Of a stretch of DNA of 64,000 bases, positions 55,275 to 64,000 are shown one piece after another. The translations under genes were made by a program, and so were the position numbers. How positions within the stretch are numbered: the first letter of the stretch is position 1; each line of letters begins with the position of its first letter. The notes under the pieces are model-generated. The model saw only the letters and a program-made list of their open reading frames with translations, did not search any database and was not told where the DNA came from. The stretch is from Panaeolus papilionaceus (taxonomy: Eukaryota; Basidiomycota; Agaricomycetes; Agaricales). Location: positions 2,232,001 to 2,296,000 of the forward strand of contig JADNRZ010000005.1 in NCBI GenBank assembly GCA_015501605.1, written 5' to 3'.

Positions 55275-57977
55275 GTTTTTCAGTTCCGTCTATCTCAGAC
55301 CCCTCCATTTCTCCTGCTATCCAACCCGCTGTATACCCCGGCCTTCAAAACAACACCAACCCAGTCAATCGTTCCATCGACCTTGAAGGCGCGCTTAAAC
55401 GTGACGGCACCAAAGTCATCCGTCTCGCAGACCCCGCGCATCTCCCTGCAGAGGTATACACCGTCCCCCGACTCACACCTTCGCCTGCTGTGTCTGCACA
55501 CTCAGGATCAGGACACGGGCACCTCGCGGTTCCTGGTAGTGTAGTCAATGATGCTAGGCTGTCGTTGAATGGCATCAATGGAAATGGCGCACTGGGGTAT
55601 ACGCATGCGTATGCTTATAATTCGAGCAGTAGTGGGCTTGATCATGAGAGTAGGATGGGGATTGCGATTGGAGGCCCGAGTCCGACGCCTTCTGGGACGA
55701 TGGAGGATGATGGGAAGGGAAGAGGCGGTGGAGGTGTGGGTACAGGTCCAGGTGTGGGGTTGGGGATTGGAGGGCAGGGAGCAGGCGGGGTGGTGTCGTA
55801 TGAGAGTGCGGTGGTTGATCACGAGGGAGAGACGAGTCAGGGTGAAGTGTTGTATGTCCCTGGGCATCCGTATGCGCAGGGCGGCTTTTCGTTTGGTGGG
55901 CCTTCTCAGACGACAACCACCACGGCGAGCAATGCTGCTGCTGCTGCACCAGGTGTGGCGAATCCACCGGTGAAAGAAGCAAGCAAGGTCCCAACAATCG
56001 ACGAGATTATAACGCGCCACAAAGCAGCCCTTCCTCACCTTCCACTCCATCCATATGCACTGGGTGCACGAGATAGCTACCTTGAAGCGTATGGGATGGT
56101 GGGTCACAGACACGGTGCCAATGCCGCACACGGTGGGCCAGCAAGTGACGACCCGACGAAGAAAATGTGGGCACAACTCTCGCCGAACGGGGTTCACGAG
56201 ATTTTGTCTCCTGAAATCAAGCAGTATTCGCCGTACGCGAATTTGGAGGTGGGGTCCCCAGTTGGGCAGGGTGGTGGTGATGATGTGGATGGGAAGAAGA
56301 GAGAGGTGGATGTGGATACGGTGGATCAGAGGACCATTCATGATACGTTGGGCGTTGGAGAGGCGTTAGTTAATGCTGCGCGACCCAGGGGGGTTAGAGA
56401 GAGGGGAAGCAAGGAGAGCAGTAACGGTGGTGGTGCTCAGCCTATGCCCATGCCTGCACCCGTCCGCATCTCTGATTCCATCACCCACACATACGCAGCC
56501 TCGCCATTCCATCAAGATATGCATCTCAGCCCTGATGATATTGAGGGTGAAGGCCAGTCGTTGTCTATTACGCCACGCTCTGGGTTATCGAGTAGGATTT
56601 TGGGGAGTCCCAATGATTTGGAAGGATTCCAGGATTTGTTTTATAGGCCACCTGAGGAGGACGATGAAGAGGAGAGAAGGAGGAGGCAGACGCCGAGGGA
56701 GAACGCGTTGCCTGATACGCCTGGCGCGATTGGTGGTGATAGGGATAGGGATAGGACAAACCAACCCATGTCAGAGTCGCCGATACCTTGGACTATGCCT
56801 GGCTTGCCAGGAGCAGGAGAGGGAAGCAGAGAAGGCTCACCAGCACTGCATCCGCTACCTCCACCCCCCATTCGGCGCACAGACAGCGGCCTCACCAGTC
56901 TCGCAAGGCAGCTCAACGAAGAGTTTGAGCAGATTGCACTGGAGAGGGAGCAAATGGGCGCACGGTACTCGTGGTCGCCGAGTATGAGCCTGTCGGATGC
57001 GATGTTGCATTCAAGACATGGGTCGTTGTCGGCCATTGCGCCGTTGCAGCCTCAGCAGTATTCTAATACCACATATCAGCAGCAACACCAGAGTCGTCAG
57101 GATTCGATGGGGAGTGTCAGTGTGGGTGGGAGCAGGAGCAGTAGTCGTGGGATGACACTTATGAGCGGCGAACCTAGTGAGATGCAGTTTATATTTGAGG
57201 AGACGTCTTCTGGGACGAATGCGGATGAGGATGGTGAAGAGGCGGAGGAAGAGAGGAGGAGGATGTTGAGCCCGATTCAGGCGTTTATGCCCTCTGCAAG
57301 GAATCTCCCTGAGGATGTGCATTCTTCGCTGTCTAGAGAGGAAGGGTCGAGTGTTGGCCATGGGGTGGTTGATGAAGAGGATGATGACCCAACTGGTACG
57401 TAAAAATATCATCGCTTTTTTTTCTCTTAAACTAATTTCCTTTGATTTTTTAGCCATTTTCCGCGTCGGCATCATTGGTTCTGTATCCACGCCACCACCA
57501 AACTCACCAGAACACCACAGGTCATCATTTAACGCAGAAATGCACGACGTCCAACAAGCACACCGCGACTTCGTCAGCCCAGCCACGCGTGCCCGCATCC
57601 TCTCAGGCCTCACAGCCCCTCTCACAGACATGACAAGGAGCAGCTACATGACCACCTCCACCCTCTCCCGCATGTCAGGTCTCTCAGATTTCCCTGTCCC
57701 GCCCAGCAAGAGTCACCTCTCACCACATCAAGCAGCCCTCACCACACCCGCTGCGACGTCGCTCCTGACGTCGTATTTTGATGAGGCGCATTACCAGCGT
57801 GAGACGGAGTCGGAGGATATTCCTGAGATCCCGCGTCCGCCTGCGTCATTGTTGGAAGAGAAGCAGCTGACTTTTGGGGGCAACCAGGATGCGGATGAGT
57901 TGGTGAAGAGCTTGTCGGGTGGGGCACTGCCTTCGTCTGATGAGGTTGTGCCGACAATGTCTACACTCCAGAAATAA
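51773..57977 (+). CDS. 2002-residue low-complexity protein of unknown function
   Basis: Exons 51773-54615, 54676-55205, 55284-57395 and 57454-57977 join in frame to 2002 residues. No folded domain is recognised. Seen in order: a serine/lysine/proline-rich N terminus with YIPYNGPYEPPKPQPEKQRM at about 75-95; an RD-rich charged segment near 52540-52625; a glycine-rich tract (53170-53350); a glutamine-rich region (53720-54000); LRENALFTTERAAWAQQASS and a basic SRTRSKSLTQKGR segment; a conserved-looking LARQLNEEFEQIALEREQMG helix; and an acidic, serine-rich C terminus. VLREN...AAWAQQ and the short helices suggest docking motifs rather than enzymes. The intron before exon 3 carries a poly-T run of about 33. 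Its promoter region is duplicated upstream. Confidence 0.75.
55241..55283 (+). repeat. poly-T tract in intron 2
   Basis: About 33 nearly uninterrupted T residues precede the GTTTTTCAG acceptor. It acts as an extended polypyrimidine tract and is likely length-variable. Confidence 0.7.
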
Positions 57978-58692
57978 TCCCTTGGTTTGTCCAAGGGTTT
58001 CTGTTCTGTTTAATTTTTGTGCTTTAAGCGCAATGGACTCGTTGATCTTTTTCTTTCGACTTCGTAATTCTTTTCGTTGTTATTTTTGCACATAGCGCGA
58101 TCACACTCCTTAAGTCAACCTTCAAAGCTTAATTGCTTACCACACTCATTGTTGTCCCATCCATCTACATATTATTATTCTTACATCTCCAACTTGCTTT
58201 CTTTTCTGCTTTCGATGCTTTTGCTTTTTATTGTTCCCATTCCCCTTTTTGCATTGCATATTTCTTGATTTGTCCACTTATCTAGCTACCATTTCTAAGT
58301 CACATCCTCATTTTTTATTCGTCATCTCATGCACATACTATCTATCCATATATCTATTCATATATCCCACATCGTCTATACCAGCCATCTCTCTTTCTTC
58401 CTGTCTCTTGGTATATTTTTCTCGCTTTTCCGCGACATACATAAGGCTGTTGTATCTTATCTATTATTGAGTCGACTTCAAATTTGTATCGGTGACTTCA
58501 TCTGTGCCTAACTCTCGTTCTTATTTTTTTCTCATCCATTATTATTACTCTTGTGTATCTCGGTAGTCTTATATCTCATACATCTGTTTCTGCCATCTGG
58601 ATATTCTGATAAGTATAATGTCCACAATGCGGTATTACAATCGGATCCAGTACTAGATTGTCCTTCCATAAACGCAAACATCCAGATACCTC
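57978..58692. other. convergent 3' flanks, T-rich
   Basis: About 715 bases between the large low-complexity gene (+) and the F-box gene (-). The sequence is T/C-rich with TATCTATC-type simple repeats near 58340-58370. No gene is supported. Confidence 0.4.
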
Positions 58693-60905
58693 TCAACCCC
58701 ACTTCAAAAACTCCACAATGCCAATTTGCCGCCTCCCAGCTGCGATAAAACAAAACCTCCCAGAGCAAGGGTCAAACGAGAAATCCGTCCTTCCCAAGAG
58801 GTTTTCAGGAAGCGGCATAGTCAAACCCCCAGACCCTAACGCCAGTTCAGAAAGCTCGTCGGCGAGTTGCTCGACGTCGTCTTGGGTCGTTTCAGATGGT
58901 GCTGTGCTCGACTCGTCGTCCTGATTCTGGTTCGGGTTTTGGTCATCCTCGTCACCGGGAACGTAGATAGGTGGAGGCACATATGCAATTGGGACGTCCA
59001 GCCGCAGAGTGATGACCCTCCTGGGGCGCATCCGGTCATTTTCCTCCTCTTCTTGCACATGGGCATCTACCTCTTCCTGGGGCGTTCTCTCAGGCAGTTC
59101 CACCAGCACAAAGGGAGTACAATCGCTAGATACGATACTCTTCACGGTATACCCGTCGCAGATCCTATACGGGTCAATAGTGATCCCTGGCCGGCTCTCC
59201 GCGTCCCCGATGAATGCAGCAGCGTGTTGAAGTCGTATATAGGGTGGGTTGACTGGGTGCTCAGGTACATATTGTTCTTGTTGCTGAGCACCATCGTTCA
59301 CGAAATAGGTTGGATTGTTGCTGAAATTACCATCCAGTGCCATGTTCTCCTCATAACCTTCATTGCGCGGGGCGAGCCACTGATCTGGCCAATTATACAT
59401 CCCATACGTCCACAGCTCGCTTTGCTCCTCAGAATTAAATAGGATGCCGTCGTATTGGCGGAGTGGCGTCAGGATATTGTACCAGTCCAGCAGGCGACCG
59501 ATGAGGCTTACGAAGGATCTATCTGGGATGCTCGGGCGCGTAAAGTGGCGGGCTGGCCCGCCTAGGCCGACCCGGAAAGAGGGCGTGATGATGAGGCCCG
59601 ATTGGGATTGTTGCACTTCTTTCCAGGGCCTGAGAGGCGGGATTTTCCAGCCTACAACTTCGGGGAGCTGGATCATGCATAGGAATCCATTGTCGATGAA
59701 GACCTTCCAAAGGTCGATGAGCCCGTCATCCTCAACTTATAGGTGACTAATTTTTTGACATACCTCTGCAAATGCCGTTGCAACATTCCAGGATGCATAT
59801 GTGTCGTGGATGAAATCCCACATGCACACGACGTAGTAGCGATTTAACCAGTCATAGGGGTTGACACAATACATATAGACGGAGATGTCGCCAAAGATGG
59901 TAAAAAACGCGATTTCGTCAGGGACGTGTAACCGGCAAACGTGTTTTTCAATCTTGACAACGGGCTGAGGAGCTTCGGCATCATCTTGTCCGTGTTCGGA
60001 GGGTGTGTGATGTTGCAGTTCTTCCTCCCAGATGCGATAGACGGAAAGAGTTGCACTAAAAGATCGCAGTAGATTAGAAGGGAGAGCGGTGTAGAGCATA
60101 GAAAAAGACATACCTGGAAGACTCTGGGATACTCCCCATGACAAGTCGTAATTCGTTGCCATTAGCTGACGGACCAGGCATGAATATCTCATCTCCTGTA
60201 ACAGGCCAACGACAGTAAATCGTCGGAGAAACGGTGTTGGACTGAGCTGGTGTTCCAAGATCCCAGATGAAAGCCTCTCCTTCAACCACGCAAGCAAGAA
60301 AGCGGCCTCCTGGTATCAAACAAATCTTCCGGTACATAAGCGGAAGGTCGCTGTATTGGGCGAGTGGGACGCCTTCAGGAACACCGAGGCTACGCATGCT
60401 GTATCGCGAGAGAGACGGGAGCTCATAAGCCACACCATCGGGGAGACGGGTGAGTGGAGGGTGCGTGTATCCATTCCGTCGTCTGTCTTCCTCAGTTGAC
60501 ACTGGAGGATCCTCTGCGGATTGCGCAATGTGTTTCGACCAGAACCGATCCACCATTCGCCCGGGCCCACAGGCTGTTTTCATGAGCTCGGATGCGGACA
60601 TCTTGCGCAAGGGAAATGAAGGTGCGTAGAGGCCGTTTTCACCTATGACTCGCAGGCACTGATCTATCCAGACAGTGCGCGTATTGACGAGATCATGAAT
60701 GTTTTTGTTCACCTGGATAAGCAGCGAAATGTGAATGAACAGCGGAAAGTTAGGTTAATGAAATGATATGTCAACGACTGCGTCAGTAACAGAAGGTTTG
60801 AAACTGAAACAGGTTACTTACAAATGCGAGTTTGAGGAGGTCGTTAGGCTTTAGATATCCACATATGATAGCAAAAACGTCTAGAGGGAGGAGATCGATG
60901 TGCAT
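58693..60905 (-). CDS. F-box protein with probable beta-propeller-like body (family C, copy 2)
   Basis: The start at 60905 gives MHIDLLPLDVFAIICGYLKP, a strong F-box, completed after the first intron by VNKNIHDLVNTRTVWIDQCL. Further introns lie near 60120-60070 and 59755-59680. The body shares with the gene at 39669: NGLYAPSFPLRKMSASEL, CGPGRMVDRFW, KICLIPGGRFLACVVEGEAF, MPGPSANGNELRLVMGS, IQLPEVVGWKIPPLRP and the C-terminal block TDFSFDPCSGRFCFIAAGRR then GIVEFLKWG. It is shorter, about 690 residues, because the long acidic insert of the paralogue is missing, leaving QNPNQNQDDESST. Likely an SCF adaptor whose body binds an unknown substrate. Confidence 0.8.
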
Positions 60906-61308
60906 GGTTGTATGTGAGTGATGATGCTTAAACCTAGACTGAGGCTAACAACGCGAAGGATGAGGCTGACAGGTAGATCGTGCCTGGACGAGTTCAATGA
61001 CAGGATCTAGGGGTATATGTAGAGGTATAACTGGTAGAGTGGACGGCGATGAAAGCTAGTAGAGGTATTTATAGCAGTGCATGACGTGTTTCTCACGTCT
61101 GGGAATACGTTCAACATCAATCTGCTCTGATGCAGTGCAGCACTGCACCTTCAAAAAACAAGCAAAAGGCGATGATGCAACAATACAAAGGAGAAAGAAT
61201 AGGCGTATAGGCTGTGTGACTAAAAATACATTATGTAGAAACCAAAATGTCAATGATGCTTCAAGTGAACTGCAAATAGCAAAGGTCAAAAGGTGGGCGT
61301 TAATGAAA
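60906..61308. other. intergenic between F-box gene and DUF6535 gene
   Basis: About 400 bases: the promoter and leader of the F-box gene at 60905 and the 3' flank of the DUF6535 gene, both on the minus strand. No other feature seen. Confidence 0.35.
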
Positions 61309-63929
61309 TCATTGGGCATCATCCAAAGTAGACGATGTTTGTCGTGTTGTGGGTAACAGAGATAGGGGAGGTCCATCCGATGAGATGAGGGTATCAGAAG
61401 ATCGTTCTGCTGGTTCTGCGTCGTTAATCGTAGCGAGAGCTGGCTCAGTAGAGGCATGAATATGGAGACTTTGATTGTGAACAGAGTAAAACCCAGATGC
61501 ATGAGATGGCGACTGAGGAGCGGGGGCATCTTCAGAAGTCCGTCTAGAGTCAATTGTGCGTGCTCTGGAAAGAATGCTACGGGAAGCTTGTGTTGTAGCA
61601 TCGAAGTTGTGAAAAGAGAGGGAGAGGCGATTATGGTAATCAAAGGACATCTGGTTGTGGTGCGAGACGCGAGGGAGATGGTGGAAAGGTGCTGGGGATC
61701 CAGAAAATACGACTCTGCGCACTGACTCCCGCTCGGAGTGCAGTTGCGCTAGTCGGGTTTGATTATGCCCAAGCACCCAATATTTGGGGTCCATGCCAAA
61801 GTCAATGAGCAGCCTATCCCAATCACCTGCCCACCTGGCTTTAAATCCTCCAAACAAGCTCTCAGTCCAGACATGTTGGAATTCGGCGTCTTCCGCGAAA
61901 CAATCCAAAAACCCGAGGAAGGATGGACGATGACAGAGAGATCGCAAAGCAGATTTGTCGACTCGGCTTTCACTGAAGATGAAGTAGTCAAACATGCCCT
62001 GAAGACATTGGTTGAGAAGGCTTTGACGGTGAGAGTAGACCCCATAGTCGTCTTGAATTCGACTAGGAGACTGATGGCTGACCCAAATGACGAGGGAGTG
62101 AAGACAGCTGTCCACGACGTCGGAGCAGTTGCGGGCGTTGAGTCCAATGATTGCGTCCCAGAAATGCTTGAACTCAAACCAGAGGTCTAGAGGCAGACGT
62201 GGCGGCGAGTGTAGCACGACGAGTAGAATGAACAGCCACGATTTCCACTCCGCCACCAGTTGCATTTCTGGGAAACACAAGAAATTATTCAAAATAAGAA
62301 TTAAGACGGAAAGTGAAGATAATCTCACCGTCATAGGTACGTCTATCAGGTGGCTGCAAGAGTCGTCTCACAAGGGGAAGGTCAGGAATAATGCGAGGAC
62401 TTTCCTCGACATTTTCTGGATCGGATGAGTCGCATAAAGCAAGGGACCTTATAGTGAGTTCAACGCGATGGAGATCAATCTCGTGACGGGGAGGACGACG
62501 TTGGCGGTCCCAATTGAGGAGCAGAATTGATAGCAGCTGCTTGTAAACGACGGGTCTGTCAGCCTTGAACGGTCTGATCAAGGTGAAGGTTTGCGTTGGG
62601 TCTAATTGCTTGATGGTCCTCTCTGCTATTTCGTGTTTTGGTAACAGCTGGAAGCATTGATAGGCTGCGCAGAAGGAGTCGGCACTGTTGAAGTTGCGGA
62701 AAATCCACGTCAGGGCGGGGTTGAGCCAGTGATCATAAGACTTCTGGTTAGAACTCATGGCAGTCCAGTTGAAGGTAGACGTTGAGAGGTCCCATTCGTG
62801 CTGCCGTATTCTGTGCCAAACGTGTGTTGTGACCTCTAGAAGGCGAAAAAATAGCCAGGACTGAGGCGATTGGTACGGGGGGAGAGGTACTGGTTGCGTT
62901 GGATCATGGACGAATTTGATGTAAATGCCTGGGAGAATAGTCGTAAATGACACAAATGCAAGAATAACGCCAACAACGGCGCCGACGCTGGCCGCAACGT
63001 TGGAGTTGAGCGAAAAGAGGAAGTCAATAAGACCGGCAAAAAATACGACCAGTGAAACTTGGAGGGCAAGTGGTAGGTATGAAATTATTTCAGGGACTTT
63101 CCATTTGATCAGACCCTCGTGTCGACTTTGGCGGACGCATAGCTGATCTTGATGAGACAGAATTTCTCGCTTCCTATATGACCGAATCCACTGAAGAGCA
63201 ATGATCCCAACCAAGGCCGTTCCGAGGCTGAGAACGAGACTGACGAAGATGAAGGTGTTGATTCTGAAAGACTGGAAGGCATCGTTGGGGGATTGAAAAG
63301 GTGCGGCGATTTCAGCAGCAAAGGTTGCATTGGCCGTCGGTAGTTGGCTGGCTAAATGGGCGAGAAGCAAAACCGACGCGACATTGGGGTCTGGTTGTAA
63401 AAGTTGCTGCGTCTCCACGGCAAAAGCAGTTACAACTGCTGAAAATAAACCGGCCTTTTTGCGTTTTAAAACTGAATTCAGCCAACTACAAAGATTACGG
63501 ATCAATCACTTACAAAAATTAGGATGTTCCCAATTTCTTCCACCCACGCATCGCACATATTGTCATCGTGTCCTTTTACAAGTCGACCAGCACGCTCCCA
63601 TGGATCGCCATCTGTCGATGGTAGCGGAAAGTTGAATGGCTCTTCAGGATTACGAAAGGGATCAAAACCCAACCAGTCAGGATAATCTGTGCCGTCAAAT
63701 TTGCAGTTCTGTTGGGATGCCGGTCCTCTCCTTTCGAAGACCTTTGTCTGCTGATTCTCTTCGCAGTTAATGCTTTCACTTTTCAGATTTGGTGACCCAT
63801 GCATTTCCATGGCAGGCTCAAGAATGTCTATGCCAATGATCTCTGCTTCATCCTGCTTATACATATATTGTCAAATAGTTGAAGCACTAGAATGAGATCA
63901 TTGCTCACCTTATATTCGACCTCAGTCAT
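61309..63929 (-). CDS. DUF6535-type multi-pass membrane protein
   Basis: The best start is 63929: MTEVEYK, a GT donor, then DEAEIIGIDILEPAMEMHGS after the acceptor near 63863. The second exon ends GNILIFV. The large exon (to about 62330) opens with the family signature KKAGLFSAVVTAFAVETQQL and DPNVASVLLLAHLASQ, then membrane segments INTFIFVSLVLSLGTALVGI, YLPLALQVSLVVFFAGLIDF and AVVGVILAFVSFTTILPGIY. After SFTTILPGIY comes the soluble part (YQSPQSWLFFRLLEVTTHVW). A last exon begins after the intron 62333-62275 and ends at 61309 with a serine-rich tail. About 830 residues. DUF6535 proteins are expanded in Agaricomycetes; their function is unknown. Nothing is missing from the domain. Confidence 0.85.
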
Positions 63930-64000
63930 TTCAACCCTCCAGATACAGGTTCTTTCCTTGATGCGACAGGTTGGAAATGGTGTCTAATTGCGCTGAACTG

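Noticed and set aside
55508..56341. Minus-strand frame of 277 codons opposite the large low-complexity gene
   Set aside because: It arises from codon bias of the glycine/serine-rich sense strand and has no recognisable domain.
61056..61643. 195-codon minus-strand frame overlapping the end of the DUF6535 gene
   Set aside because: It is in a different frame from the DUF6535 tail, starts inside it and has no domain; the serine-rich tail frame continues smoothly from the domain.

Overview
The window reads as nuclear DNA of a mushroom-forming basidiomycete (Agaricomycetes). Genes carry many short GT-AG introns of roughly 45-75 nt. Families expanded in that class dominate: F-box/leucine-rich proteins, short BTB/POZ proteins, a DUF6535-type membrane protein and a DUF6593-like protein. 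Two conserved single-copy genes, the splicing factor Clf1/Crooked-neck and the spindle-checkpoint protein Mad3/BubR1, anchor the left side. No tRNA, rRNA, CRISPR array or intact transposon was recognised.

Layout. 1-1380 (-): an F-box gene cut by the window edge, plus the decayed C-terminal half of a relative. 1654-4469 (-) and 4687-6625 (+): divergent CLF1 and MAD3. 7566-11898 (+): three tandem copies of a small secreted cysteine-containing protein gene, in different states of decay. 11984-12734 (-): a DUF6593-like gene. 13440-20855 (+): four F-box genes, three of one subfamily; the first is broken by one base. 20856-23571: gene-poor DNA with short repeats. 23572-24213 (+): a small protein with a canonical eIF4E-binding motif. 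24626-29453 (-): three BTB genes and one BTB fragment. 30033-33175: a duplicated pair of putative zinc-binding genes flanking a decayed F-box gene. 34111-39171: three closely related F-box genes, the first inverted. 39669-42371 (+) and 58693-60905 (-): two long F-box proteins of one separate family. 43900-50788: a tandem duplication of about 3.3 kb carrying a helical-bundle plus ubiquitin-like-domain gene. 51773-57977 (+): a 2002-residue low-complexity protein. 61309-63929 (-): a DUF6535 membrane protein.

The genes do not form one pathway. The unifying theme is local birth and decay: F-box and BTB proteins are usually substrate adaptors of cullin ubiquitin ligases, and both families, the secreted proteins and the ubiquitin-like-domain gene all occur here as tandem or inverted copies, often with one copy broken by a one- or two-base indel. 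The observations I rate highest are a repeated pair of ABBA-like motifs in Mad3 with matching intron positions, a probable 4E-BP-like translation repressor, and the tandem ubiquitin-like-domain copies whose frameshifts are complementary.

Limits: exon boundaries were deduced by eye from splice consensus and from comparing paralogues within the window. Family assignments are from recognition, not from a search.
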